64,000 nt of DNA. Origin: Gymnothorax reevesii (taxonomy: Eukaryota > Chordata > Actinopteri > Anguilliformes > Muraenidae). Numbering within the stretch: position 1 is the first letter of the stretch; every line of letters begins with the position of its first letter. The notes beneath the pieces are model-generated. The model searched no databases. It was given only the letters and a program-made list of their open reading frames with translations, and had not been told where the DNA came from. Of the stretch, positions 37,980-50,824 are shown in pieces. Both the position numbers and the translations under genes were made by a program. The DNA is taken from contig CM056588.1 in the NCBI GenBank assembly GCA_029721435.1, positions 40,193,430 to 40,257,429 on the forward strand. The letters run 5' to 3'.

Positions 37980-38224
37980 ATGCCCCCGCCCTCCAAAGAG
38001 GAAAGGGAGCATTATGTCGAGAACATGTCCGTCCGTCGTCCGTTAACTTTTCGTTTCCGTGGGATAACTGTAGAATCCCTCGTCGGATTGATGCCATTTC
38101 TTAATGGCTTATTGGGAGTGGCTAGAGGAAGGTTCCTTTCGAAAACCAGCGTTGTGCGATATCTAATATGGCCGCCACAGCAGCCATCTCAATATGCCCT
38201 TGATCAACATACAGGCGGGGGCAT
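37980..38224. mobile_element. MITE with ATGCCCCCGCC termini
   Basis: Perfect 11 bp terminal inverted repeats (ATGCCCCCGCC at 37980 and GGCGGGGGCAT at 38214) bound 245 bp. The interior has GTCCGTCCGTCGTCCGTTAAC and CTAATATGGCCGCCA, which I recognise as typical wording of a fish non-autonomous repeat. No ORF or clear target duplication is seen. Confidence 0.65.
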
Positions 38225-38359
38225 CTGCCACGCTCTGCGTTGCTCTTTTTTCAGATAAAATGAACAAAACACATGTAACCAACAGCTGTTGAGACCAGTA
38301 GACTGAATTTGACTAAATACAATGACTGAAGTAAGGAAAGGTTTCCAACAAAAAGATTC

Positions 38360-38618
38360 TTTTTGCATTGCTGCCTCACAGCAAGAAGGTCGTGGGTTCG
38401 AATCTGGCCTGGGGCCTTTCTGTGTGGAGTTTGCATGTTCTCCCTGTTTTTGCCGGGTACTCCGGTTTCCTCCCAAAGACATGCATATCAGGCTAATTGG
38501 CCTGAGACACCAACTTGCCTGTTCAGAGTGGGTCCCTGCCTTTGCCCGTAGTCAGCTGGGATAGGCTCCAGCTCGCCCCGTGACCCTAGTGAGGAATAAG
38601 CGGGGATAGAAAATGGCT
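38360..38618 (+). repeat. L2-like LINE 3' region
   Basis: It runs CCTCACAGCAAGAAGG, GTTCGAATCTGGCC, GTGTGGAGTTTGCATGTTCT, TCCGGTTTCCTCCCAAAGAC, GCTGGGATAGGCTCCAGCTC and ends AAGCGGGGATAGAAAATGG. It is the best preserved of three related copies in the window. Confidence 0.75.
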
Positions 38619-38999
38619 AGACCGAAACCAGTCACAGGCACATCATCCTTTCATTTACTGTTGTGATTTATATTTGTTTTGTGAAAAATAGAAACTCCAT
38701 AGAGTTCACGACTGAATTCCCACAGCTGACCAAGCAAGAACATGATCTTAAATTATTACAACCTATTCAGACTTAAAATATATATATCGTTGTCCCGACC
38801 ATACACAATTGGAGAATATAAATGATACATTACCACTGGTATGATATATACATTTCGTGAATCATAAGACTTCAATATTGTATTACCTACCGTCGATGTT
38901 GTCTCAATCTCTGCGAGAATCCTCTTTTGGAACTATAAGAAGTTTCCAGACCCGTAAGTGCGCTGCCATTTTTTGTACACGAGAGTCAATGGGAGTGTC

Positions 39000-40005
39000 G
39001 CGACTCTGAGAATATCAATGGCTCTGGATTATGGTTTACACAGTAAGGAGTATGCATGCGCATACTCGAGTGGACACTTGAGAAATTATAAATGAGATTT
39101 ATGTTCGTGCATTCGTGCATGCTGGTTGATGTATGCACTTGTTCGTTGGATATAATATAAGTGGTTGCTGGGTGATATCTTAAAAAAAAAAGTTAAGAAA
39201 ATCGCCTAGGGGTGGGTCGTGATTATGGACTATTATGAAGAATATAAATATATAAAAACCAGCAAAAAGCAACACAGTTGCTGCTAATAAGGCCAGAGAG
39301 GAATTTGGGCAGAAAATTGCTGACCAAAAGTCCCCTGATGAAGGACTGGTGGAAATTCACCTCAGTTTCTCAGCCAAATCAAACAAAATGACATTAAATT
39401 ATAGAATGAACTTTCTTATTTCTCGGCCATTTCTCATGATCTTGCTGTTAACTACAAGGCCTTTTCGAGAGCTTTCAATAGGTCATGAATTAATTAAAAT
39501 TAATAGCATTTCCATTTTTTTGTCACATAGTTAACCATACTTATTCATCACAAATATCAAATAACGCTTTATGCCCATAACATGCCCAAAGACAAAATAT
39601 GGGGAAAAAAAGGAATCATTGAACTTCGTTCTTACACCCTCACTATATAGGACCATGTGTTCAAAAAGGTGACGTCACATTCCCGGTTTGCACAACTGAA
39701 TTATAATAACTTTATTGTTCCATCACGATTCAGGAACATATATTCATACATACTTTATCTGCTATCTACATCTGTTGCTGCTGTCTCTCTCAAATTCACA
39801 TTCACAAAATCAATAACTGCTAACCTTACTCTAGCTCTTTGTCTAATCAAATTGTCACTTGCTTTTGATTTGTTTTCCTTACTCAAGTCTCCCCCACCTC
39901 CACCACGCCCTCACAAACTTTCACTCACTCCCACCCACTTTGTAAATAAATGATCAACTCCAGCTCATTACTAAACTTGCACTTCATATAATTGCATGAG
40001 CTTCG
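39000..40005. other. No gene seen
   Basis: The interval is AT-rich. The 98-codon ORF at 39657-39953 has no family motif and is followed by no obvious polyadenylation or splice structure. I see no repeat ends. Confidence 0.4.
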
Positions 40006-40013
40006 CCCCATTT

Positions 40014-40094
40014 AGCACCCTTTTCTTGGGCCCTCATGCTCATACAGCACTTGGCGGCCCAGCCATATACTAGGTTGCGCCGAGTCTTGTTTTC
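40014..40094. repeat. Dispersed repeat, copy 2 (see 9424-9502)
   Basis: It shares GCACCCTTTTCTTGGG, ACAGCACTTGGCGGCCCAGC and GAGTCTTGTTTT with the copy 30.6 kb upstream. Flanks differ, which places the repeat ends close to these limits. Confidence 0.6.
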
Positions 40095-41039
40095 TGACTG
40101 ATCTCCCAGCTTTGTGTACCGTCATGAAGAGGACATAAAATGTAAACATATTATAAAAGACTTTGTCAGAACCAGGCATATAGATGGACCTTTTGTGCTC
40201 AATGTGTGAAATTGTGGATAATATCGGCCAGAAATTGTCAGTGATGTAGTCTAGACTGTGTGTAGATCTATGTGGATTTGTTGTCAGTAGCCCTTGATGT
40301 TAGTTCTCGCCAAATCAGTTTGAAAGAGCAAAGGCCAATGGGGAAAGTACTCTCGGCTGGTCGACCAATGGTGTGACTTCATCACTCAGTCACCGACCCA
40401 CATACTCACTCAGCCATGATGGACATACACAAATGAAGGGCTGGACCATGCCAATCCAGACAAAAATTAAATCAGACAAGTGCCTGCCACTAACATGGCA
40501 ATACCCCCCGCCGCCTCAATTTTATGTGTCGTGGACGGAGTCCAATGCTATATTTGATAAATAGAAACTGTCTGGGAAAACACCCAGGAGACCCTTTTCA
40601 GCTGGGAACTTACAGTCTGCTGGCACAGGCTGTAAATGGGGTTTCCTCCTTTGGCTCAATGACCATGACTGCGTCCGAATAGTCAAAAGATGATGGCCTA
40701 TCCACTGATTCCTAACCACTTTTCTTTAACCTCTTTGGAAAATGTCATAAGGGAAAGGAAAGCTGTAAAAGGGAATTCCTAATGGCTTATGATGACAACT
40801 GCGCTAATTACGAAATCTGAATGCACTTACATGGGGTTAATGACAGTTCCTTGTTATTTGTCTATGTGTTGCAAATTGTTTTTACTGTGGATTATTTGGA
40901 TTTATGGTGATTCTCAAGGTAACACCTCCTTTTTTAAAGGTGCCACAGTGTAAGTATGATTTGGTTACCTCCCAGCTGCCTTGTTTTCCAATGGAAAGAT
41001 TTTCTCTGTGTGTAGGAGGTTATTTAGCTGTCCCAGCTC

Positions 41040-41155
41040 CACCATACATGTTTGACTCTGAGGAAGACGGAGTGTGTCGAAACGTTAGTCTTGGCACCTA
41101 AATAAATCTATGCAGGTGATTTGAGTGCTCCAGTCTCGTCTTTGTATTTGCTACC
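41040..41155 (+). repeat. Retroelement 3'-end fragment with GTGTCGAAACGTTAG motif
   Basis: GAGGAAGACGGAGTGTGTCG then AAACGTTAG and CTAAATAAATCTATGCAGG, ending CTCGTCTTTGTATTTGC, resembles 3' ends of fish retroelements in which a (C)GAAACGT word precedes AATAAA. The clade is not identifiable. Confidence 0.45.
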
Positions 41156-41589
41156 ATTTCATCTTTAGATTTTAGAATAGACACATGCTGAGGCATCTGA
41201 GAAAAATGCCCATCTTTAGTACTGAGTGCCTAACAGTGCATTGATACAAATCAAGTGTGTTTATCAGGTGTTTGGTTTCCAGTAATAGCACATAAATGGC
41301 TGACAGTACTTAACTCCAACAGAATGGTGAGCAAAATCCAATTAGTTCTGTGTGGCACTGAAATTTAATCTAATAATCCACTTTTTTAAAACACTCAGAA
41401 ATGGCAGCTGCTCATTCAGAGTCTGTTTTCAGATCCAAAAGTATGAAGCTGTTAGAGCTGGTATAAAAATGGGTCAAAGACAGCCAACAGCTCAAAACAC
41501 TGACTGTACCAGGATTCAAAATGCATCAGAGTCCCCACCATACCACTGATGCAGTGTCTGTGTCAAGCTTCTTTCCAGCAGCTCAGTGG

Positions 41590-41611
41590 AAAAAAAAAAA
41601 AAAAAAAAAAA
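41590..41611. repeat. Poly-A run
   Basis: About 22 consecutive A residues, followed shortly by a CA-rich stretch. Possibly a retroposon tail, but no element body is visible upstream. Confidence 0.7.
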
Positions 41612-41692
41612 TCAATGCGCATACACAAACACACACCTAAACACACAGACACAAGTATGTGGATACTACGTCGTGCTTATGGTGCCCAAGGA

Positions 41693-41800
41693 TGTAATAG
41701 GGGCTCCAGGAGATTGAATGGAGGTGAGGACCCAAATACAAAGGACATGGAATTTTATTAACTGAACAAAGTGCACAAATAAGCAGAAAGAATAAACTAT
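41693..41800 (-). mobile_element. Possible LTR 3' end, minus orientation
   Basis: On the minus strand, GTTAATAAAATTCCATG is followed about 50 nt later by GGAGCCCCTATTACA. This gives the AATAAA-to-CA spacing seen in the other LTRs. No opposite terminus or AAGGA target duplication was located, so it may be a fragment or coincidence. Confidence 0.25.
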
Positions 41801-42479
41801 ACAAAGGGACTGAAAACTATAACGTAATTAAGAGTGTTGCAAACTACAATGTCAGTATGTGAGGCTACCTGCCTGTGAAGAGAGGGGCAATTCCATATTG
41901 ATGGCCACAATTTTGCAATGACATTTTGAGTTCCACATATGCCTGGCCGCGTCGTGTGTATAATGTATGGCTGCAATCTGGCAATCCATGTCAGAAAGCT
42001 GTCTAATTATAGAGGAGTGCCATATGTGGTACCTGAATTTCTCTTGGAGGATGAAGGCAGGTGGCGGAAGAGAACAGCCAATTAAACAGCAGTTGTGGAT
42101 CTATGCAGTGTCTGGCAGGCTGATTTACATTGTGTGAGTGTTTGGAGCCTGATACGGTAGCTCAGGAAAGTGGTGAGCTGCCGACTGACCTGATAGGTTG
42201 AGAGCATTAGCATGCGACAGTGCAAACGGCCAATGGCAGCTGGTCGATAGCAATGACCTGAGTAAAAAAACTGCAACTGTGTGTGAGACGAAGTTGCCGA
42301 ACAGTATTGTAAGTGTTGAGCTTATTTTAACTGGACATGCAACATACAATGGACATACTCTAATCAGACAGAGGATGAAACCATGTGAAACAGAAATAAA
42401 CAAAAACTGTGATGACGTGTAATGGCCTTTGACTGAATGCCATAAATATTCTTCCAACTTACAAAATAACTAACGATTT

Positions 42480-44865
42480 ACAGTACGTTTTAAGAAGCTG
42501 CCATCTATGTTTATACTCATGTACAAACATATACATGACGTTTTTTTAAATAGCGCATAAAAAATGTCCTGCCCAGTATTTCTTAAAAAGATTCTGATTC
42601 CCAGGGAAAAGACGTCAAGGAACTCTGGCCAGCAGCCTTGCTTAATTGCTTTTTTTGGTGTAGTTCAGATAGTGCTCTTCCAAGCTTTTGTAATGCTCAG
42701 TATTGATTTACATTTGCACTTTCAGTGGCCCATTTCTCACGCCCTGTTCCCCGTGCCTTGTGTAGAGTTTGATTATGTGCCACTCCGCATGCTTTTATGT
42801 GACGCGGGGCAATAAATCAATTCACCAGTCGCACTGTCCATAAAAGACCATGATTAGTATTACTCTGTTATGATAACTTATACACAGCTCTACTACTACC
42901 ATTACTACCACGTAATCTACACATGCCAAACAGCGAAAAACAGGAACAGCAAAACAAAAGAACAAAAGCCACAAGTCAGAGATCTCTGACAGGGATAGAT
43001 AGACATTTTCTAATAACCACAGGTCTAAAAATTACAACAGATTTGATTTGATCCACCACTGAACAAGTGGATTAGGAGCTTCACAAAGCTGATATCTATG
43101 GGAGTGTTTCAGATGATTAAACTACCCTTGTATATAAATATTATTGCCTCTGAATACCACTATTTGTCTAATTATTGCGACTGTGATAGAAAGTTCTTTT
43201 CATGTGTAAACATTCACTACTGTATTGCGCATCTGTGTCAATATTATTTATTCTCGTGCAAACATTTGCTTATTTCAAAACAAAGACTAGTTGTAGTCTA
43301 CTAAGTTTACTAAGTTTACTAACTAGTTTACTGAGCTGCCTTGTTCAGTGCTCTTGCCATTTTTAAAAGGAACATTTATGACCCTGTTTCCACCTCACCA
43401 GTGTGGCCTCAAGTGTCAGAAGAGTAAACATAGGTGAGAACTGCAACTTATTCTCCAAAGGAGCTGTTGCCTCTCAGTAAGCTCATTTCTACTGCCCAGA
43501 TCAATACAAGCGAAGCAGCGCTCTGTCATCTCAACAGCTGACAGTCCTCTAAGGAAACCGTATCCCCAAATCCCCTGGCTGTGAAGCGATGAATTCACAT
43601 CAAAGGTGTTTGGTGTCCCTGGCAGTGGCATCAGAGGGGCTGAACAAAGCAAAGCAAATGGACTGAGAGACTTTGAGCTTCCTGGGCCGCTCTCACACTC
43701 CAGAAATTACAGTGCTGTGGGCTGTATTGAAGAAAGTCAGGCTTTCATTTCTTTGCTCTGTTTTTTTTCCCCCAACTTTCTCAGGAGTGTGATTTCATCT
43801 ATTTGGTATATCAATGCTTGCTCAATTACTTCTCTGAATAGTGAACACCCACCCACCCCTTAAAAGTAGATTTTTAATTTCGACAGAGATTAGTTTGAGT
43901 AATTGCTTGAAAGAGCCCATTCAAAAGACATTCAGTATTGTAGTAAGACTGGTAATGAATATTATTTATTGAAACAGCACAGTTTAAAAAGATTTCTGCA
44001 GGCGATTCACTTTACCACTCTTGTATTATCTGGGTATAAAGACATAATCACAAAATCTCAATTTTTCATCAAAATGTCTTAAGCATAAATGTTAACCATT
44101 CCCAAATTATTTTGTTGTAGCCCAAAAAGCAACCTTGTTTTCAGCCAGACACAAAAAGAGCAGTCCATTCAAAATTATAACAACAAAGGCGGTTCCATTT
44201 TAAAGCTTTTTTGGCCAGATTCATTATATTTTCTTGCCTGCACCACCAAGCAAGAGCTGGCAATACAGGTCCACACACCCTCACCAATCTACCGGCAAAT
44301 GTCACCATGGCAACAGTGTTACAGCGTGTCCAGCCACTGTCGTCAGATGGGACAAAAAGAGGTTCCGGTCCGGTGTTCTGACAGTTTGTGCTGCCTTGTC
44401 AAAAAATGGTACCATAATGCAAAGCGATAGTGAAGTCTTTGTTTTCGCCTTAGTATTGTAATGTGAATCAGTTTACCCAAGTAACTTTGTTATTTGTTTG
44501 ATTATAATGTAAGCAGATTTTATAAAGAGTTGGATAAGTTTGTTTATTTGCCCATATACCCTATTATCATCTAATTTCTGCATTTTCAGGAAAACCCAGA
44601 GTGTACATGCAAACATATTCACGCTTCTAGGTTGAAAGGCGCTCAGAAAAAAAATCTACTTTTATGATTTTTGAAGATACTTCAGATATGAACGAAGAAA
44701 CAGCCCGAGATTTTAGGTTTGCGCAAGCGCAAAACTGCGAGGTAGCATATTTTTATAGGTAGCAAAATTTAACACCGGTCGTTTTTTTTTTTTTGCAATG
44801 CAAAAAAAAAACTGGCAAAATGTTTTCCATCAAACATCTTTGTTATGTACAGACCTGAAGCCTAG
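42480..44865. other. No gene seen
   Basis: ORFs of 65-113 codons have no recognisable domains. The interval has no clear repeat ends. Confidence 0.4.
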
Positions 44866-44868
44866 AAA

Positions 44869-44935
44869 ATAAATAATAATAATAATAATAATAAATAAAA
44901 TTATAATCTAATAAATAAATAAATAAAAATTGAAC
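44869..44935. repeat. (AAT)n / (AAAT)n microsatellite
   Basis: About nine AAT units are followed by interrupted AAAT units. Confidence 0.85.
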
Positions 44936-46308
44936 TGACAGAAAAAGACCAAAAAATAGATTATTATCATAATTATTCGGAAACTGTGAACATTACATCC
45001 TTGCAGTGCAGGGGGTGAAGTTTTCTACTGAACACAACAGATCTTATCAGAGGCATGATTTCAGTTTGTCATGTTGGGGGGGATGGGGGTATGTGGGAAG
45101 CTAGGGTGGTGGCAGGGGTGTTGCGAGCGCAGGAGGGGGGAAGAATTATGTTTGAGTTTATGATACAGCAATTATGTGATCAGAAATGTTCCATCTCAAC
45201 CCTCTGTTTGTGTTCCACGGTGTGCGCCATAACAGATTTTATCTATATTGATTCAAATCCAAGCATGCAAAAGATTAAAAGGTGTCACAAACAGAAAAAC
45301 AGAAACTGCACGGCAGTTTTTACAGACTAGTTTGAAACCCCTGTTCTATGGTGTGCCCATTTTACCCTTGAAAATGTATGTGTACCTGTGTACCTTTTAA
45401 ACCCCCAAAAGGGCAATATTGTTATATTTAGGTTCAATAGCCCATGGGGGTACATTATTTTCAATTCTATGTTGGGATACAGAAGTGGACTCCTGTTATG
45501 CCTGTTTCTGTGAGCGTATTTTGGTACTGCTGGCTGAGTCAAACACCAAATCAGATTCTAAATGAACATGCACCTTACATGCAGTCGGAGAGCAAAGGAC
45601 AAAAAGTGCCTTAAACAACCAGGAGCCAAGACAAGACAGATGCAGTACAGGCCTGACGGAGCATCACCATGGAAGATAGTCGACATCTGGTGATGTCTAT
45701 GCATCAGAAACTTCAACCAGCCCTTTCATGCATAGGATAGGTGACCAAATATTTGAAATGATTGCTTTACTCCACATTGTGTCGAACAATCCAATATTTT
45801 TTTCATGCATCTGGAAATGGGGAGGTTATGTGCAAAAGGCACTGTCATTTCTGTTCAAATGATACGGATGAAAACGACCAAAAACTAAAGCTGATAGTCT
45901 TTACGTCAACATCATTGCCACTGTATCCTTTCAACCTCAAAGTGCGAAAGTACAGAACCAAAGTAATGCATCACTGTCCAATTAAGTATTGTGCCCACTG
46001 TATGCACTTAGCAATTAACAGAATTTATTAATCTCATAATAAGGCCGTTGACTTTTATTGTTACAACGCTGATTTTCTCCTTGAAAGGAAATTACAGAGT
46101 CCAGGCAATCAAAGTCATAGACACAAGACCGGATACTGAGAGATTTCTTGTTCCTGGAAAACAGGCCAATGATAACAGCTGATTATTCAGCAATATATAC
46201 AAAGTTATATGTTCCAAGCTGTGTTGCTCTGAAACTTTCAGAACAATGTGTAAGGGGTGAAGTTATTTCAAAATTGTGAAACCAACAGGTGCAAAAAAAA
46301 CCCTCAAT

Positions 46309-46378
46309 AAAAGCTTTGAAAATGCATTCTAAGCATCAAACAATTTGCAGATGCTTAGAATGCATTTTCAAAGCTTTT
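46309..46378. repeat. Perfect 29 bp hairpin with 12 nt loop
   Basis: 46309-46337 and 46350-46378 are exact reverse complements, separated by AAACAATTTGCA. The symmetry continues imperfectly outward (TCAAT-A against TTAATTGA). This could be a very small MITE or, if transcribed, a miRNA-like precursor. Nothing here shows transcription. Confidence 0.75.
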
Positions 46379-46882
46379 AATTGAATGAAAACAGCTATCC
46401 AATCCTCCCTGGCCGAACATGAAGAAGTAATTTCTCCCTTAATCACTAAATCAACCAATTAAATACATTGCATTGATAATTGAGACACCCAGGCAAGATC
46501 ATTGCCAGCCCTGTTCAATCTAAACATCAGTTTGATTGAACCTGTCTAGCAATGTGAATTTGAAAAAAGTGGGACATGATGGCACATTCTAAAGAAATTC
46601 AAGAGCTGATGAGAAACAAAGTCATTGACACCTATCAGTGTGGAGTCAGAATCAAATGACTCATCCAGGAGGTAAAAAAAAAAAGAACAAGAGACCAACA
46701 TCTAGGGGACTGCTGGCCTCATTTGCTTCAGTTAAAGTCAGTGTTTACAATTCCACATTAATGAACAGACTAGGCAAAAATGTCATCCATGGGAGAGTTG
46801 AAAAAAGAGAAAGCACTGCTGACCAATACAAGAACACAGAGGCTTGTCTGACATTTGTCAAAAAATATCTCTAAAACTCTAT

Positions 46883-47811
46883 GGCCCGTATGCATGAAAT
46901 CAGAATAGGGACAGAATAGCCTATACCAAGTATAAATCAATGGTTTTACCACTGTTGCTATGCATGCCCGTGGTATAAGTTAAACTGCGGTATAACTTTA
47001 AACCTCGAATGGGAGCCGTACGCACAAATATGGAATACCTTAATCCGTGGGGTCAATACCGCAGATTTCCAGGTGTAACTTATACCAACCAAGGGGTTGG
47101 TTTAAGGAGTGGAATAAGACAATTTGCAATCCGCTTTCAGTGGATGTCTCAAAACTGTGCCTTCTGTTTTCAGGATAGGCTACTGGCGTGAAGTGATATT
47201 CAAATTACCCTGTGTAGGTTTACACTCATTTGGAGATGTAAATTTTCAACTAATTTTATACTTGTCTTTACCAAAAAAAAAGTTAAATTGAATGCCTGAA
47301 CAAACATTCAAGGTTGCAGTGCATATTCATTTAACCGGCGAAATGATCGGCAATCAGCCTGGCCCTGACTCGAACCCCTTGCATATTGTCCTCAACATGT
47401 TCATTTGGCTCCACCTCATCATCCTCAGTTTCAGCGTCACTCTATTGTAATTAGGGAGTTCCCGCAAACTCCCCCTAAACTTGTACGCGAAGATCCATCT
47501 TTTGTGCGTTGACCTCAAAAACAGCGGTCGGCCAGTTGATTGGTGTTCGCGAACTTGCTCATGAAAACTCCCTATTCTGAGTAATGAAGCGTGAGGGCAG
47601 GCCTATTAATAGATTTGTGGTAAACAACATCAATAAATCATTGAATAACCTTACAACTACAGAATAGTTTATCCGCACAACAGTTTTGCCGCGAATATTC
47701 AAACTACGTTTCGTGCATGCCAATTTTCTTACACCACAGGGGCTGCAATAACTTATTCTCGGTATAAGCCTACACCCAGTACAAGTCAGGCCTCATTCAT
47801 GCATACAGGAC
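46883..47811. mobile_element. Non-autonomous DNA transposon, Harbinger-like ends
   Basis: The termini GGCCCGTATGCATGA (left) and, inverted, GTCCTGTATGCATGA (right) match at 13 of 15. Subterminal ATAGCCTATACCAAG and GTAGGCTTATACCGAG continue the inverted symmetry. The ends resemble the GGCCCGTATTCA-type termini I associate with PIF/Harbinger elements. At 929 bp there is no transposase. The 3 bp target duplication expected of that superfamily is not evident. Confidence 0.55.
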
Positions 47812-48469
47812 GAAGAGTGATATTTTAAAGATCTAAGCACGCAGTCTGAAGTGCTATTTTAACTGCAAATAATTTGAATGTAGGTAATACTCATGGTTCT
47901 AGGGGGTTGTCCAGTCTCTTGACTAATCGTGGGTGTGTTTTGGGCATAAGATGAAATAAACCAATCAGTGTCATGTCCCATTACCTTTAAATGTCAGGTG
48001 TGCTTGCACCTTGGCAGATGACTATTATAAAAGCAGCTTTTTACAAGCGGTGGGAAAAACCATTTCTCTGTAGGGGGAATGGATCTGCTCATAGCAAAGA
48101 TAGAGAGATGAACAGACCATTGATGACGCTATGGAAACCTGATCACTGTAATCTCCAAAAATATTGATGAAGAATATTTTTCAATATTGTTTATAAATAT
48201 ATATCATATTGAGTCGCAATTAATCATCATATCTAGTGAATCAACGGGGTTGCATTTGAATGTGCGAACAAAACAAAAACAATTGTTTTAATTCAGGGGT
48301 GCGGGTGAAAAATAATCATCTGCTGGCGTGGCATTGTACCGAGAGAAATTAAAATGAGTAAGAAAAAAAAGCCAGGGAAAAAGAACTGAAAATAATGTTG
48401 CTTTTAATCACACCACCTTAACCCCTTGAATACCATCTGGAAAGGTAGAAATGAACTTGATTCCGCTTG

Positions 48470-48640
48470 GCTACCTGTGAGGCTGAGCAAGAAATGGATC
48501 AACATGGATGAGATATGACCGAACATAACTGCTGACAAATATGAGATTGACATCATCTCACTCTAAAAGGCCAAGTCTGGCGAGCTTAGTTGGGCTGAAC
48601 GGCCTGTTCTCGCCATCCATGTTATGTTATGTTAAGTCAG
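48470..48640 (+). repeat. LINE/SINE 3' tail with (TTATG)n
   Basis: TTGGGCTGAACGGCCTGTTC then TCGCCATCCATG and ATGTTATGTTA is a known style of L2-clade or SINE tail in ray-finned fishes. The 5' extent is uncertain. Confidence 0.6.
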
Positions 48641-49489
48641 ATGTTTAGCAGTGGGAAAAAAATCTGATTGAGCTCATAATCCAGGTTAATCTGCAAATGC
48701 CTATATGCATAACTTTGCATTTTGCATCGCTAATCACCTGCATAGTGATGGAATCGGTTCCCTTACGATTCAAATTGGTCTACGACATTCTCTTATTGGA
48801 CACGTAGTTCATGTGCATGCAATTGGTCGCACTGACCATTATGATGCATATTTTTAATATCTTGATGTTCATAATAATAATCTTCCACATTCTAATATTA
48901 ATTTTGAATCTTTGGCATGTTGGCGCACTGCTGCACATCCCTGCGAGTGTTACAAGCTGGTAGCACATACCAATGTAGAAGCATAAAGGCTATTTTTATA
49001 ATGCACCCTGAAGATGTCAGTAAAATACTGACCATTTGCCAGTTTTTTGTTGGTCAATCACATAAATGCTTTCCGCTGTGTCAAAATAGCAAAGTGCTAA
49101 CAGTGTGCCTGACCACACCTCCCTTAAAGATCCACACGCATTGGTGTAAACATATTTGCCATTTAAAAAACGCAGGCGCTGGACAGAAAAATGACAGCTG
49201 CGTCAATCTGAAACTTGCAAAGACGCTTGCGTTGCACTTGATGCTACTCTCCGCTGGGTTTAAGAGCTCAAAACCTCATATTGGAACATAGAAGTAATTG
49301 ACTCAAAAGCACAGCTGCAGTTTAGAGCTAAAAATAGCACCGATTAAAAGCACTGGAGATCTAATTTAGTGTACAACGAGAGTGTGGGACTGTTGAAATA
49401 GATTCTACATAATGGGAGGCTTTAGAATTGAAAGCATGAATGTGAGGAGTTCTGGATTACTGAGGGCTAAATGTTGGAGTTGCGCTGAC

Positions 49490-49500
49490 TCAAACATTTA
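49490..49500 (+). promoter_or_regulatory. Candidate TATA-like element for the SDR locus
   Basis: ACATTTAAACC lies about 150 bp upstream of the SDR ATG and is followed by an untranslated-leader-like stretch. It is the only TATA-like word close by and the assignment is weak. Confidence 0.25.
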
Positions 49501-49648
49501 AACCCTGCATCACAGCACATCCAAGAGTTCAGAGGGGAGGAACAGACTGATGGAACTGTTTATTCAATAGGCTTTTGCACGACTGCGTCTTTGAATCTCA
49601 AAACACACTTGAATGATTCACTTGAATACATTTCTGGTCTCAACAAGT

Positions 49649-49795
49649 ATGAGCATTGCATTCAAAAACTGCAACACGCTTATGGTTACTGGGGATAGGC
49701 ATGGGATTGGGTTTCAGATGGTGAAAAGCCTGGCTTCTGGGAGCTTCTCCCCAGGAAAGATAATCACAACTGCACAGGATTCCGTCAGTGCTCAG
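49649..49795 (+). CDS. SDR-like first exon with NAD(P)-binding TGxxxGIG motif
   Basis: This block is 49 codons ending exactly at CAG|GTAATG, a consensus 5' splice site in phase 0. The encoded peptide has a beta strand (TLMVTG) and the cofactor motif TGDRHGIG. It continues with the helix GFQMVKSLASGS and the second strand GKIITTAQD, ending SVSAQ. This is the beta-alpha-beta start of a Rossmann fold, as in C-factor-like SDRs, which usually read VTGxNRGIGLxxVKQL. I chose the ATG at 49649 because it has A at -3 and the family begins about 10 residues before the TG motif; an in-frame upstream ATG exists at 49613. Within this exon nothing is broken. Confidence 0.72.
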
Positions 49796-49998
49796 GTAAT
49801 GAGAGAACCTTTCAACAGAGACCCTGTCCATGTCTATTAATGTCATTGCACTGAAATTGGCAGCAATTCAAATTGAGGGGCGTTCACAAGATAGAATAGG
49901 AGTGAATGGGCAGGACGGCTAAAATCATTTTCAACCCCTGTTCTGCACAAAAAAGCCATCTTTCTACTTCAGTTTTTACAAATGAACTATTGATTATA

Positions 49999-50818
49999 CA
50001 CTGAACAAAAATACAAACGCCCCATGTCAAATATTGATGCCACATGGAGTTAACAACTCTAAGTGAGCATATGTTGACTTTTACTTGTACAATAGGGATA
50101 TTTCTCTCGATTTGTGTACCATTTTTTAATCCATCTCTCTGTCGGTGAGCATTTGCTCAGTGATGCAGTGATTTTACTCAGTACATGGGTGTGGCATCTC
50201 CAGACGGTGATCAGACAGAATGAGCAGTACTCAAACACTCCTTATACTGGGGACAATAAAAGGCCACCCCAAAATGTCAAATTTTGGCAAAAGTCATCAA
50301 GCCTCAGATGTCTCAGGTCATGCGGGAACATATCATTGGCATGCTGGATGCAGGGATGTCCACAAGAGCGGTCGCTGTGCAGCTGAACTATCGGACGATA
50401 GGCCGTTTGAGCGTTCGTTTCCGACAGACAGGCAGTACTGCAAATTGACCTCATCCATGTCGGCCACATGTGACCACACCAGCACAAGATTGCTACATCC
50501 GGCTCGTCCACCTGCTCAGATCGGCTCAGATCAGCAACACGCGCAACGGATGAGATTGTGGTCTGCACAACAGACGCATCGCACCACAGACAGTCCGTAA
50601 CTGCCTGCGAGAAGCCAACTTGCGCGCTCGGCGTCCTCACTGTGGTCTGGATCTCACTGCTGTCCGGCATCGGAACCGACTCGCATGGGCAAACACACAC
50701 GTTCAATGGCCCTTGGCACGCTGAAGAAGAGTGCTATTCACAGACGAATCCCGGTTCCAGTTTTTTGTTAATAAAAACTCAAAAATTTGACATTGGGCGT
50801 TTATATTTTTATTCAGTG
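49999..50818 (+). mobile_element. Internally deleted Tc1-like transposon
   Basis: TA dinucleotides at 49997-49998 and 50819-50820 flank inverted termini CACTGAACAAAAATACAAAC (left) and CACTGAATAAAAATATAAAC (right complement), followed by GCCC-ATGTCAAAT on both sides. The 820 bp length is about half that of a full Tc1. The interior keeps only the N-terminal part of a transposase. It lies in the presumed first intron of the SDR locus. Confidence 0.88.
50308..50775 (+). pseudogene. Tc1 transposase, truncated and interrupted
   Basis: From an ATG at 50308 the frame gives a paired-type helix-turn-helix N-terminus (REHIIGMLDAGMSTRAVAVQ, then TIGRLSVRFRQTG). A stop follows directly (...STAN*), then further homology in the same frame with another stop near DCGLHNRRIA. 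The region ends at FTDESRFQFF, the site of the first catalytic aspartate. The second Asp and the Glu of the DDE triad are deleted. Tc1 transposases are nuclear cut-and-paste enzymes; this one cannot be active. Confidence 0.8.
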
Positions 50819-50824
50819 TATATG

